14,746 bases of DNA from an uncultured Eubacteriales bacterium (lineage in GTDB: Bacteria > Bacillota > Clostridia > Oscillospirales > CAG-272): positions 1 through 14,746 of the forward strand of contig CAKSVM010000076.1 of the NCBI GenBank assembly GCA_934503195.1, read 5' to 3'. Shown here piece after piece: positions 1 to 6,921 of the stretch. The position numbers and the translations under genes are program-made. Position 1 is the first letter of the stretch; every line of letters starts with the position of its first letter. The notes under the pieces were generated by a model. It had not been told where the DNA came from. It made no database searches and saw nothing but the letters and a program-made list of their open reading frames with translations.

Positions 1-49
1 GGACGGATTTCCGCCCGGTTCTTTGTCGCGAAAAATTCATATTTCCGAC

Positions 50-78
50 TTGATATCCGCGCCGGATTATGATATAAT
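50..78 (+). promoter_or_regulatory. Sigma-A type promoter for the SdpI-family gene
   Basis: A -35 hexamer TTGATA (50-55) is separated by 17 nt from a -10 TATAAT (73-78), which carries the upstream TG of an extended -10 (TGATATAAT). It lies 18 nt upstream of the ATG at 97. AAGGA at 85-89 is the ribosome binding site, 7 nt before that ATG. Confidence 0.8.
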
Positions 79-96
79 AAAGCAAAGGATGGTGAC

Positions 97-459
97 ATGA
101 TGTTCTGGTTTTTCATACTGATATGCGACCTTGTGATACCGGTTGCCATGTGCGTCGGCGGATTCGTCATGTGGAAGCATTGCCCGAAAAGGATAAATCG
201 CTTTCTGGGTTATCGGACCGAGCGGTCGATGAGAAATATTGAAGCGTGGAAATTCGCTAACGAAAACTGCGGCAGGCGTTGGGTAATAGTCGGGCTTGTG
301 ACAGGCGTTCTGTCGGGTCTGTCGCATATCCCGTTTCTTGGAAAGAGCGATAACACGGTCGGTATCGCAAGCCTCGTTATATTAGCACTTGAGCTCGCCG
401 TGATGCTCCTCTCGATCATCCCGACCGAAAGTGCACTCAAACAGAGATTTGGTCAATAA
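97..459 (+). CDS. SdpI/YhfL family small integral membrane protein
   Basis: This 120-residue protein has an N-terminal hydrophobic segment (about residues 4-25) and two further hydrophobic stretches near 63-80 and 88-108, so it should sit in the cytoplasmic membrane with three helices. Between the first two lies the family signature: FLGYRT (37-41 region) followed by a W-x-FAN motif (W51, F53-N55). Seen together, these match the SdpI/YhfL domain. SdpI itself is the Bacillus immunity protein against the SdpC toxin and also sequesters a repressor, but most short homologues have no known role, and no sdpABC-like toxin genes are visible here. The gene has its own promoter and is convergent with hydF, so it is a stand-alone unit. 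The ATG at 97 is chosen for the AAGGA 7 nt upstream; the adjacent ATG at 100 is out of frame. Family call is fairly sure, function is not. Confidence 0.8.
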   Translation: MMFWFFILICDLVIPVAMCVGGFVMWKHCPKRINRFLGYRTERSMRNIEAWKFANENCGRRWVIVGLVTGVLSGLSHIPFLGKSDNTVGIASLVILALELAVMLLSIIPTESALKQRFGQ

Positions 460-465
460 AACAAG

Positions 466-494
466 CCGCCGGTCATTACAACCGGCGGTATTTT
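466..494. terminator. Bidirectional intrinsic terminator between the SdpI-family gene and hydF
   Basis: CCGCCGGT (466-473) and ACCGGCGG (481-488) form an 8-bp GC-rich stem with a 7-nt loop, followed by TATTTT on the + strand. Read on the - strand the same stem is followed by CTTGTTTTATT. It sits between two convergent stop codons (459 and 495) and can end transcription from both sides. Confidence 0.8.
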
Positions 495-1700
495 CTATCT
501 GTCGAGCTCGGCGAGCACTTCGGGGAAAAGCTCCAGGGAACGTCTGAGAATTCCGTACATCTTCGCGATCGCGGTTCCGTAGTTCGTCATCGGAACTCCG
601 GCGTCGGCGGCGCGGCGAATCCGCGACTTCATCTCGCGTTCGTTCAGCATACATCCGCCGCAGTGGATCACGAGCGCGTATTCCGAGAGATCGTCGGGAA
701 ACTCATTTCCCGACGTGTACTCAAAAATCAGCTCTTTTTTCGTGTATCCGCGGATCCAGCCGGGGAGCTTTACCGTGCCGATATCGTTGCACTGGCGGTG
801 ATGCGTGCAGCCCTCGGAGATCAGCACCTTGTCGCCGTCTTTCAGCCTGTCAAGCGCAGCCGCGCCTCTCACGAGTTCGCGAAGCTCGCCCTTGTAGCGC
901 GCGAAGAGGATTGAGAACGAGGTGAGCGGAATGTTCTCAGGTACGATCTTCGCGACCTTTCCGAAGGCCTGCGAGTCTGTGACGACCATGCGCGGCGGTT
1001 TCGCGAGCGACTTCAGAGCCGTCTCAAGTCCGGTTTCCTTGACGACGAGATTCAGAGCGTTGTTATCGAGAACGTCGCGGATAGTCTGCACCTGCGGGAG
1101 AATCATCCGCCCCTTCGGCGCGGACTCGTCGATCGGAGTGACAAGGACGACTATGTCGTCAGGCGATACGAGATCGCCGATGATCTTCCGGTCGCTCTCA
1201 GCTTTGTCGGCGAGCTTTCCGATGAGTTCCTTAAGCTCCCATATGTTCGAGTTTTTTTCCGCGCTGACGTAAATCCGGTTTTCCACAGAGCTGGGGACGC
1301 TTTCAAGCAGATCCGACTTATTGAAGACCTCAATAAATGGAATGTTCCGCGCCCTGAATGCTTCTATGAGTTCCTGATCCTGCGCCTGCAAGCCCTTCGC
1401 GGCGTCGACGACGAGGATCGCAATATCGGTTTTTGAGAGAATATCCTTCGCGCGCTTCACACGCATTTTTCCGAGTTCACCCTCGTCGTCGATGCCGGGG
1501 GTGTCGATTATCACGACGGGGCCGAGCGGGAGGATTTCCATCGCTTTTGTGACCGGATCGGTCGTCGTGCCTTTTATATCCGAGACGAGCGAGAGCTTCT
1601 GCCCGGTGACGGCGTTGACGACGCTCGATTTTCCGGCGTTCCGGAGTCCGAAAAAGGCGATGTGAAGGCGTTCGGACATTGGACGATCATTGAGACTCAT
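495..1700 (-). CDS. hydF: [FeFe] hydrogenase H-cluster maturation GTPase HydF
   Basis: HydF is the GTP-hydrolysing scaffold on which HydE and HydG products are assembled into the [2Fe] subcluster before delivery to apo-HydA in the cytosol. The 401-residue protein has an Era/TrmE-like G domain with P-loop GLRNAGKS (18-25), DTPG (66-69) and NKSD (127-130), then a dimerisation region. The C-terminal [4Fe-4S] domain carries C298, H300 and the H346-C347-x2-C350 group, giving the family pattern CxHx45HCxxC. Length is normal and all signature residues are present. The start at 1700 has an AAAGGA 8 nt upstream on the minus strand; Met8 is a possible later start. It is the last gene of the operon, 18 nt after hydG, and ends at the shared terminator at 466-494. 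Identification is very secure. Confidence 0.97.
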   Translation of the reverse strand: MSLNDRPMSERLHIAFFGLRNAGKSSVVNAVTGQKLSLVSDIKGTTTDPVTKAMEILPLGPVVIIDTPGIDDEGELGKMRVKRAKDILSKTDIAILVVDAAKGLQAQDQELIEAFRARNIPFIEVFNKSDLLESVPSSVENRIYVSAEKNSNIWELKELIGKLADKAESDRKIIGDLVSPDDIVVLVTPIDESAPKGRMILPQVQTIRDVLDNNALNLVVKETGLETALKSLAKPPRMVVTDSQAFGKVAKIVPENIPLTSFSILFARYKGELRELVRGAAALDRLKDGDKVLISEGCTHHRQCNDIGTVKLPGWIRGYTKKELIFEYTSGNEFPDDLSEYALVIHCGGCMLNEREMKSRIRRAADAGVPMTNYGTAIAKMYGILRRSLELFPEVLAELDR

Positions 1701-1718
1701 ATGCTTTTCCTTTCTGCG

Positions 1719-3167
1719 TTAAAAACGGAAATCCCGGCGGTTGGAGCTTTTTATCGCCTCAATGTTCGCCGTCGCGATCTCGCGCACCTTTTCCTTCGGG
1801 ATCTTGCGAAGCTCGCGGTCGATAAGCTCGAATCCGACCTTTTTCGTCGCCTCCGAGGCGTAGTCGGTGAGATATTCGGTCAGCGTCATCAGCGCGTTCG
1901 GATGACAGCAGTTGAGAATCTGACCGCTCTTGCAGAGCGACATGAAGCGGTCGCCCGTCCGCCCCTCGCGGTAGCAGGCCGTGCAGAAGGACGGAATGTG
2001 ATCAAGCTCCATAAGCCATCTGACCACTTCGTCGAGCGTGCGCTGATCCGACACGTCGAACTGCTCCGAGTCGTGCGGGCGTTCCTCCTCGCAGTATCCG
2101 CCGACCGACGTCCGCGACGCGCCGGAGATCTGCGAAATTCCGTAATCAAGCACCTTTCCGCGCACCGCCTCGCTCTCACGCGTCGAGATTATCATTCCGG
2201 TGTAGGGAACCGCGATTCTGATACAGGCGATGATCTTCGCGAACATCTCGTCCGAGAGACTGTTGTCGAACACATCCGGGTCGATGTCGTCGGCGTGCTT
2301 TACGCGTGGGACGCTTATCGTGTGCGGTCCGACTCCGTGCACCGCCTCAAGGTGCTCGGCGTGCATCAGAAGTCCCGCGAACTCGTATTTGTAGCCTTCG
2401 AGCCCGAACAAAACTCCGAGTCCGACATCGTCGATTCCGCCGTCCATCGCGCGATCCATCGCCTCGGTGTGGTAGTCGTAATCATGCTTCGGTCCGGTCG
2501 GGTGGAGCTCAAGATAGCTCGGCTTGTTGTAGGTCTCCTGGAAGAGAATGTAGGTTCCGATTCCTGCTTCCTTGAGCTTGCGATAATTCTCGACGGTTGT
2601 AGCGGCGATGTTGACATTGACGCGGCGGATGTCGCCGTTCTTGTGGTGAACCGAGTAGATTGTTTTGATACATTCGAGTATGTACTCAATCGGGTTGTTG
2701 ACCGGGTCTTCGCCCGCCTCGATTGCGAGCCGCTTGTGTCCCATGTCCTGAAGCGCGATGACCTCGGCTCTTATCTCGTCCTGAGTCAGCTTTTTGCGCG
2801 TGATGTGCTTGTTTTTGAGGTGATACGGACAGTAAACACAGCCGTTGACGCAGTAGTTCGAGAGATAAAGCGGCGCGAACATCACGATGCGGTTTCCGTA
2901 GAAGGCGAGCTTTATTTCGTTTGCGAGCTTGTACATCTCCTCGATTTTCTCGGGAATCTCGCAGGCGAGCAGAACCGACGCCTCGCGGTGAGTGAGTCCG
3001 GCGCAGGTGACGCCGTTTCCGTTCTTTTTCGGACGCGCCTTTTCGAGGAGCGAGTCGATGAGTCCGACATTGTTCTTGTTCGCCTCGGCGTAGGCGATCG
3101 TTTCGAGGATTTCTTCGTTGTTTATGAATTCCTCGGCTTTCAGGGATTTGGGATTGTAGATTGACAT
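1719..3167 (-). CDS. hydG: [FeFe] hydrogenase H-cluster radical SAM maturase HydG (tyrosine lyase)
   Basis: HydG cleaves tyrosine by radical SAM chemistry to p-cresol and dehydroglycine, from which it makes the CO and cyanide ligands of the H-cluster on an organometallic Fe(CO)2(CN) synthon. The 482-residue sequence has the CX3CX2C radical SAM motif (C106, C110, C113) in the context NYCVNGCVYCPY. It also has the C-terminal CX2CX22C motif (C395, C398, C421) that binds the auxiliary [4Fe-4S] cluster. It ends in RRDFRF, as HydG proteins usually do. These features separate it from the related thiamine enzyme ThiH, which has a different C-terminal cluster motif. GAAAGGA lies just before the ATG. 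The 80-nt gap to the upstream lipoprotein gene holds a small hairpin around the lipoprotein stop (3243-3260) but no convincing separate promoter, so it is probably co-transcribed. Confidence 0.97.
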   Translation of the reverse strand: MSIYNPKSLKAEEFINNEEILETIAYAEANKNNVGLIDSLLEKARPKKNGNGVTCAGLTHREASVLLACEIPEKIEEMYKLANEIKLAFYGNRIVMFAPLYLSNYCVNGCVYCPYHLKNKHITRKKLTQDEIRAEVIALQDMGHKRLAIEAGEDPVNNPIEYILECIKTIYSVHHKNGDIRRVNVNIAATTVENYRKLKEAGIGTYILFQETYNKPSYLELHPTGPKHDYDYHTEAMDRAMDGGIDDVGLGVLFGLEGYKYEFAGLLMHAEHLEAVHGVGPHTISVPRVKHADDIDPDVFDNSLSDEMFAKIIACIRIAVPYTGMIISTRESEAVRGKVLDYGISQISGASRTSVGGYCEEERPHDSEQFDVSDQRTLDEVVRWLMELDHIPSFCTACYREGRTGDRFMSLCKSGQILNCCHPNALMTLTEYLTDYASEATKKVGFELIDRELRKIPKEKVREIATANIEAIKSSNRRDFRF

Positions 3168-3247
3168 TTTGTTTCCTTTCTTCGCGGTCAGAACGATATG
3201 ATCTTTCCGTCAGATTGAATTTTTTATTTATAACATACGCCGGGCGG

Positions 3248-4528
3248 TTATTTTCCCGCCTTCAGCGTCTTGCTATCGAGAATCAGGTTTATTTCGTAAT
3301 TCGGCACCGAGCCGCGCTGAGTGTGATCCTTGTAGTAGGCTTCGATCAGGTCGGGATCATAGACCCTCCCGCGGACAAAGAGCCTTCCGTCGTCCGCGAA
3401 ATCGAAGTAAGCGATATCATATCCGGCGTCGGTCAGGATAACTTTCTTTTCCTTTGTCTCAGTGTCGACGCCGAGAAGGGTTCCGTCCGAGTCGCTCCGG
3501 ATGTAGGAAAGCGATTTCGAGCCGCCGTATTCGTTGAAAATCCGCCTGCCCTTCATCACATAATCGCAGGGGACGCAGTAGAGAACGCCGTTTGCGACTG
3601 TCCAAGCGGGTGAATCCACGCGGTATCCCGGTTTTACGCCGTCAATGAGCTTTTCGGTCGTTCCGCTTCCGTCGAGCTTCAGACGCATGATCGAGCAGCT
3701 GTTTCTTGAATCAGCGTATCCGGCCATGAAATCGTTAGTGTAGTCATATACATTGTCATAGCCGCCCGGCATCGGCTCGTCAGCCTTGTAGACGACCGTC
3801 TCCAGATTGTCGGAATAATAGAGCCAGCCGTCATGGAACTGAACGTCCCAGAAGAGATCGAGATCCTCGCGTATGACCTCCTCGCTTGCGAAATCCTCCG
3901 ACCTCACAAGCGTGTTTCCGCGGCGGTAGTAGATGTATCCGTTCTCGTAGAATTCCACGCGGCATCCGGAGTTTATATCGTCCGCGAAGGTGACCTGTTC
4001 GGTCTTTCCGCCCGGGAGCGGCGCGCGGAAGATGTTCATCGACTGATTATGATTGTTGTCGAGCGTGTTCTTGGTGAACCAGACATAATCGCCGCCGATC
4101 AGAAAATCGTTCGTGGAACCGTAGGACTCGACATCGGTGACTTTTCGTATCGAGCCTTCCGCCAGATCGAGTGCGACGAGCTTCAGTTCGCTGCCGCTTC
4201 CCATCGGATCGTCGTCGCGGAAAAAGTATATTTCACAGCCCTTCTGCTTCGGGACGACCGCGATCTGCTTCTGGCATCCGGAGAAGGCCGCGCAGTCGAA
4301 GGGCTTGTGCTGACAGAGCGGATCGGAGCAGGCGTAGAACTGCTCGCCGCTGTCGCCGCTGACGAGCGTATAGGTCAGAAACCACGCGTTTTCCATATAA
4401 GCCGTCTCATATACGCGGTTTTTCCAGACGGCTTTCGCGGAGGACTGAACGCAGTCCGTCGTCGTCTTCTCCGCGCATCCGAAAAGCGTGAGCGTGAGGA
4501 TCATTGCCGCGAAGATAAGCTTTTTCAT
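3248..4528 (-). CDS. Lipoprotein with predicted beta-propeller-like repeats (DUF5050-like), embedded in the hyd operon
   Basis: The 426-residue product begins with a lysine-led hydrophobic signal peptide ending in the lipobox LFGC, so Cys18 should be lipidated and the protein anchored outside the membrane. A Cys-rich segment follows (CSDPLCQH, then DC and GC within about 15 residues), a pattern I recall from uncharacterised Clostridia lipoproteins. The remainder alternates short hydrophobic strands with repeated tryptophan/tyrosine-containing motifs (for example YVWF, GWLYYS, GYIYYR), typical of WD40- or DUF5050-like propellers that bind ligands or cell-surface components. No catalytic motif is visible. 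A strong AAGGAG precedes the ATG by 7 nt, and the gene starts 24 nt after the hydE stop, so it is part of the maturation operon although nothing known about H-cluster assembly calls for an extracytoplasmic protein. Lipoprotein status is sure; fold and role are inference. Confidence 0.75.
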   Translation of the reverse strand: MKKLIFAAMILTLTLFGCAEKTTTDCVQSSAKAVWKNRVYETAYMENAWFLTYTLVSGDSGEQFYACSDPLCQHKPFDCAAFSGCQKQIAVVPKQKGCEIYFFRDDDPMGSGSELKLVALDLAEGSIRKVTDVESYGSTNDFLIGGDYVWFTKNTLDNNHNQSMNIFRAPLPGGKTEQVTFADDINSGCRVEFYENGYIYYRRGNTLVRSEDFASEEVIREDLDLFWDVQFHDGWLYYSDNLETVVYKADEPMPGGYDNVYDYTNDFMAGYADSRNSCSIMRLKLDGSGTTEKLIDGVKPGYRVDSPAWTVANGVLYCVPCDYVMKGRRIFNEYGGSKSLSYIRSDSDGTLLGVDTETKEKKVILTDAGYDIAYFDFADDGRLFVRGRVYDPDLIEAYYKDHTQRGSVPNYEINLILDSKTLKAGK

Positions 4529-4552
4529 GGTGATTCTCCTTAATCGTGCTGT

Positions 4553-5587
4553 TTACTTTTTTATATCTCCCCGGTCGGTGACAAGCTCATAGCCGATTGA
4601 CTCCATCCGCCTTGAAAGACATCCGCGGCACTCGGCCGATTCCTCGCCGGTGCAGATTTTGTTGTCGTAGAGCGCGTACTTTTTCCGGACCGATACCGGA
4701 GAGAGATTCGGCATGACGACGTTAGCCCCGGCTTTTATTCCCTTTTCGCGGCCGAGCGGGTCGATTGTCCCGAGCGCGGTCGTGGCCGGGAGCAGAATGT
4801 TCGGCTTTATCAGACGTATCAGCGACAGCAGGAACAGAGTCTCCCCGCAGGTTCCGGCCGGGAAATCGGCAAACGGTGTGTCCTTCTGCGGGATGAACGG
4901 ACCGATTCCGCACATATCGGGCGAGAATTCCTCGATGAATTTGAGATCCTTAGCGAGTGTCCCCGGCGTCTGATACGGCGAGCCGACCATGAATCCGCAC
5001 CCGACCTGATAGCCGATTTCCTTAAGATCACGAAGGCATCTCATCCGGTTGTCAAACGACATTCCGGCCGGGTGGAGCTTTTCGTAATGCGTTTTGTCGG
5101 CCGTCTCGTGGCGGAGAAGATAACGGTTCGCGCCCGCCTTGAACATCCTTTCATAGTCGCCGCGCGGATATTCGCCGAGCGAGAGGGTTATCGCCTGATC
5201 GGGATACTGTTCGCGGATTGACGCGACGATATCGCAGATTTTGTCGACACTCAGAACGCCTTCGCCGCCCTGAAGCACAAAGGTCCGGAAGCCGAGTTCA
5301 TATCCCGCCGCGCAGCAGTCCAAGATCTGCTCCTCTGTGAGGATGTACCGATCGCAGTTCCGGTTCGATTTTCTGATTCCGCAGTAAAGGCAGTCGTTTT
5401 TGCAGACGTTTCCGATTTCGATGAGTCCGCGCGTGTAGACGGCGGTGCCGTAGATCTCACGCCGCGTCCGGTCGGCGAGATTTGCCGCGTATTCCGCGAG
5501 GCTGTCGTTCCGTCCGGCGACCAGCGACTCGTATTCCGTGAGCGTCAGCGAACGCTCCTTTTCGAGTTTATCGATAAGCTCAGTCAT
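4553..5587 (-). CDS. hydE: [FeFe] hydrogenase H-cluster radical SAM maturase HydE
   Basis: HydE is the radical SAM enzyme that acts on the HydG-made Fe(CO)2(CN)-cysteine synthon and leads toward the diiron unit and its dithiomethylamine bridge. The 344-residue protein has the CX3CX2C motif (C62, C66, C69; context VCKNDCLYCGIR). A C-terminal C-x7-C-x2-C triad (C312, C320, C323) corresponds to the accessory cluster site described for Thermotoga HydE and absent from some homologues. Biotin synthase is the nearest alternative, but the sequence around the cluster (LIEIGNVCKNDC), the HPAG motif after RHETADKTHYEKL, and the operon context point to HydE. Its start overlaps the upstream TM1266-type gene by 8 nt, with no strong ribosome binding site of its own, so translation is probably coupled. 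Confidence 0.96.
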   Translation of the reverse strand: MTELIDKLEKERSLTLTEYESLVAGRNDSLAEYAANLADRTRREIYGTAVYTRGLIEIGNVCKNDCLYCGIRKSNRNCDRYILTEEQILDCCAAGYELGFRTFVLQGGEGVLSVDKICDIVASIREQYPDQAITLSLGEYPRGDYERMFKAGANRYLLRHETADKTHYEKLHPAGMSFDNRMRCLRDLKEIGYQVGCGFMVGSPYQTPGTLAKDLKFIEEFSPDMCGIGPFIPQKDTPFADFPAGTCGETLFLLSLIRLIKPNILLPATTALGTIDPLGREKGIKAGANVVMPNLSPVSVRKKYALYDNKICTGEESAECRGCLSRRMESIGYELVTDRGDIKK

Positions 5588-5837
5588 TGCCGATCACGTT
5601 CGAGTAGGCGGTCTTGACCGACAGACCCGAGATGTTTCCGAGCTTTCCGGCCAGCGACGAGATCGAGTCCTGCGGCGCGTCAAGCGCGATCGAGATTATG
5701 TTTATCCTGCGTTCGCGGTAGGGGATTCCCATCCGCCCGATTATATAATTTCCGTAGTCATGGAGTATCGAGTTGAGCTTCTCGACGGCTCCGGGTTCCT
5801 CAACGATAATTGCCATCACGGCGACTCTTGTCTGCAT
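5580..5837 (-). CDS. TM1266-family iron-only hydrogenase system putative regulator
   Basis: The 85-residue protein has an alternating strand/helix pattern with an opening VAVMAIIVEEPGAVEKLNSIL, a central YIIGRMGIPYRERRINIISIAL and a closing half rich in small residues. It matches the small ACT-like/NikR C-terminal-like family typified by Thermotoga TM1266, which is found next to hydE/hydG genes and is annotated as a putative regulator of the iron-only hydrogenase system. It has no DNA-binding domain, so any regulatory role would be by ligand sensing or protein contact. GGAGG at 5845-5849 (minus-strand sense) lies 7 nt before the ATG. It is the first gene of the operon and is preceded by a leader with a terminator/antiterminator pair. 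The family call is secure from sequence and position; its ligand is unknown. Confidence 0.9.
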   Translation of the reverse strand: MQTRVAVMAIIVEEPGAVEKLNSILHDYGNYIIGRMGIPYRERRINIISIALDAPQDSISSLAGKLGNISGLSVKTAYSNVIGND

Positions 5838-5851
5838 TATTTTTCCTCCGT

Positions 5852-5887
5852 AAAAAAATAACCGTACCCGAAAAAGAGTACAGTTAT
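5852..5887 (-). terminator. Leader terminator (attenuator) of the hyd maturation operon
   Basis: On the minus strand, 5887-5876 pairs with 5869-5858 to form a 12-bp stem (two G-U pairs) with a 6-nt loop, followed directly by seven T residues (5858-5852). This is a standard intrinsic terminator. It lies inside the 5' leader, ending only 2 nt before the GGAGG of the first gene, so it must be read through for the operon to be expressed. On the + strand no T-run follows, so it does not serve the opposite direction. Confidence 0.75.
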
Positions 5888-5920
5888 CCTCTCGTTGTTT
5901 TTGAGGAATAAGCGCACTCT
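5875..5920 (-). promoter_or_regulatory. Predicted antiterminator stem in the hyd leader RNA
   Basis: On the minus strand the segment 5920-5903 can pair with 5891-5875: AGAGT with ACTCT, TTAT with ATAA and CCTC with GAGG, with a small internal bulge and an 11-nt A-rich loop. The 3' arm uses the same bases as the 5' half of the terminator stem (5887-5876), so the two folds exclude each other. I do not recognise a known riboswitch class, T-box or leader peptide. The mutual exclusion is seen in the sequence; regulation is inferred. Confidence 0.55.
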
Positions 5921-5959
5921 TTCAGTCGGAATCTTTTCTTTCTGTCAGATTACGCGGAT

Positions 5960-5988
5960 ATTATATCACAAATGTCGGGGAAAAACAA
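5960..5988 (-). promoter_or_regulatory. Promoter of the TM1266-hydE-lipoprotein-hydG-hydF operon
   Basis: On the minus strand TTGTTT (5988-5983) and TATAAT (5965-5960) are separated by exactly 17 nt, and the -10 carries the extended TG (TGATATAAT). Transcription should start near 5953, leaving a leader of about 115 nt before the ATG at 5837. No TTAG...CTAA palindrome of the kind found near feo is present here. Confidence 0.8.
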
Positions 5989-6005
5989 GGGCGATTTTGT
6001 AAACA

Positions 6006-6401
6006 TTAAATCCCGGAACGCGGATCCTTTTCGTTTCCGGCTCTGAGGACGTGCGCCTTTATAACCCTGAAACTCTCGTCGGAAAGATCGTGTTCGATCT
6101 TGCAGGCGTCGTCGGCCGCGGTTTTCGGTGAGATTCCGAGCTTTATCAGAAACTCGGTCAGAGTCGTGTGGCGGTCGTATAGCTTTTCGGCGTATTCGTG
6201 TCCCTCGTCGGTCAGTGTGATCAGACTGTCCCTGTCCATGATGATGAACCCGCCGCGCCTGAGAATTCCCATCGCGCGGCAGACGCTTGGCTGTGAGTAT
6301 CCGATCCTCTCGGCCACGTCGAGCGAACGCACCTCGCTTTTTTCCTTTGACAGAAGATATATCGTTTCGAGGTACATCTGCCCCGATTCATGCAGCTTCA
6401 A
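6006..6401 (-). CDS. DtxR/IdeR-family metal-dependent transcriptional repressor, probably ferrous-iron responsive
   Basis: This 131-residue protein has a winged helix-turn-helix (about residues 24-64, recognition region SQPSVCRAM) followed by the metal-binding and dimerisation helices. By alignment with DtxR, the primary metal site is M9, C100, E103 and H104 (context DACKIEHDLS). Met and Cys at these places are typical of the iron-responsive DtxR/IdeR branch, whereas MntR has Asp and Glu there. H78 of the ancillary site is kept, but the positions of DtxR E83 and H98 are T82 and A96. There is no C-terminal SH3-like domain, so it is the short form. The start is a TTG at 6401, 8 nt after GGAGG; a nearby ATG (6405) runs into a stop. 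It is divergent from feoAAB, and four matching palindromes flank that cluster. It most likely represses iron uptake when iron is replete. Confidence 0.9.
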   Translation of the reverse strand: MKLHESGQMYLETIYLLSKEKSEVRSLDVAERIGYSQPSVCRAMGILRRGGFIIMDRDSLITLTDEGHEYAEKLYDRHTTLTEFLIKLGISPKTAADDACKIEHDLSDESFRVIKAHVLRAGNEKDPRSGI

Positions 6402-6433
6402 CCATTGTTCCTCCGTTCATGTCGCTTTACCTT

Positions 6434-6462
6434 ATTATAGCATGAAAATGTGAACTTTTCAA
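6434..6462 (-). promoter_or_regulatory. Promoter of the DtxR-family regulator gene
   Basis: On the minus strand TTGAAA (6462-6457) and TATAAT (6439-6434) lie 17 nt apart. The hexamers are near-consensus and the start codon is 33 nt downstream of the -10. The nearest TTAG-type palindrome (6501-6516) is about 39 bp upstream of the -35, so autoregulation is possible but not obvious. Confidence 0.8.
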
Positions 6463-6500
6463 CGGCGGACGGCGTTTTGTGCAGGAGTTATCATAGACTA

Positions 6501-6516
6501 ATTAGCCAAGGCTAAT
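6501..6516. promoter_or_regulatory. DtxR-type operator palindrome 1
   Basis: ATTAGCCAAGGCTAAT is a palindrome with 7-bp perfect arms and a 2-bp centre, matching the TTAG...CTAA form of DtxR-family operators. It lies between the two divergent promoters, 44 bp upstream of the feo -35. Confidence 0.7.
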
Positions 6517-6560
6517 TCTTTGGCGGAGTTTACAAACTTGATTTTTTTTGCCGAAAACAC

Positions 6561-6589
6561 TTGACAAAACCGGGTTTTTGGATTATACT
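6561..6589 (+). promoter_or_regulatory. Promoter of the feoA-feoA-feoB cluster
   Basis: A perfect TTGACA (6561-6566) is followed after 17 nt by TATACT (6584-6589). The predicted start of transcription is near 6596, so the palindrome at 6598-6613 covers the first transcribed bases and another lies at about +37. A repressor bound there would block initiation or escape. Confidence 0.85.
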
Positions 6590-6597
6590 TATATGCG

Positions 6598-6613
6598 GTT
6601 AGTGAAAGCTAAT
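6598..6613. promoter_or_regulatory. DtxR-type operator palindrome 2
   Basis: GTTAGTGAAAGCTAAT keeps TTAG and CTAA in the same spacing as the other sites, with a less symmetric centre. It begins about 9 bp after the feo -10 hexamer and overlaps the expected transcription start. Confidence 0.65.
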
Positions 6614-6631
6614 CAAAATTTAAGCCGGGCG

Positions 6632-6647
6632 ATTAGCATATGCTAAT
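6632..6647. promoter_or_regulatory. DtxR-type operator palindrome 3 (perfect)
   Basis: ATTAGCATATGCTAAT is a perfect 16-bp palindrome, the most symmetric of the four sites. It lies in the feo leader, 34 bp centre-to-centre from site 2, which is close to three helical turns and would place dimers on a similar face. Confidence 0.75.
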
Positions 6648-6695
6648 AAGTCATGCCTAACCCGGACTTGGGAAGGAAGAAGGATTCGGACAGTG

Positions 6696-6905
6696 ATGCC
6701 ACTCACACTCGCCAATGTCGGCGAAAGCAATATTATAAAGAAGATCGGCGGTTCGCCCGAGGTCAAGAAGCATCTTGAAAATCTTGGTTTCGTTGTCGGC
6801 GGAAACGTCAGCATCGTGAACGAGATTTCTGGAAATCTCATAGTCAATGTCAAAGAAGCGCGGGTCGCGGTAAGCCGCGAAATGGCGCAGAAAATAATGA
6901 TCTGA
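6696..6905 (+). CDS. feoA: FeoA family ferrous iron transport protein (first copy)
   Basis: FeoA is a small cytosolic SH3-like-fold protein that works with the FeoB iron permease, probably through contacts with its cytoplasmic domain. This 69-residue copy shows the usual family outline: a start of LTLANVGE, the helix LKKHLENLGF-like segment (VKKHLENLGFVVGG), then the beta strands NVSIVNEISGNLIVNVKEARVAVSREMAQKIMI. The key turn (LGFVxGxxV) matches FeoA. The start could be the ATG at 6696 or the GTG directly before it at 6693; AAGGA at 6680-6684 is 8 nt from the GTG and 11 from the ATG, so either is possible. It is the first gene after the operator-controlled promoter, with 16 nt to the second feoA. 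Confidence 0.92.
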   Translation: MPLTLANVGESNIIKKIGGSPEVKKHLENLGFVVGGNVSIVNEISGNLIVNVKEARVAVSREMAQKIMI

Positions 6906-6921
6906 TGGAGGAATTTTGGGA

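Noticed and set aside
97..459. Immunity protein of a bacteriocin locus
   Set aside because: The SdpI-type domain is present but no toxin, export or processing gene is visible next to it, so immunity function is unsupported.
1662..3164. 500-residue open frame on the + strand opposite hydG
   Set aside because: It runs antisense to hydG, has no family motif or ribosome binding site, and its composition (many Val/Arg/Asp repeats) reflects the codon bias of the real gene.
3168..3247. Separate promoter for hydG in the gap after the lipoprotein gene
   Set aside because: A TTATAAAT sequence is present on the minus strand but no -35-like hexamer lies 16-18 nt upstream.
4553..5587. Biotin synthase (BioB) for the gene called hydE
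   Set aside because: BioB shares the radical SAM core, but the C-terminal C-x7-C-x2-C triad, the overlap with a TM1266-type gene and the hydG/hydF neighbours fit HydE.
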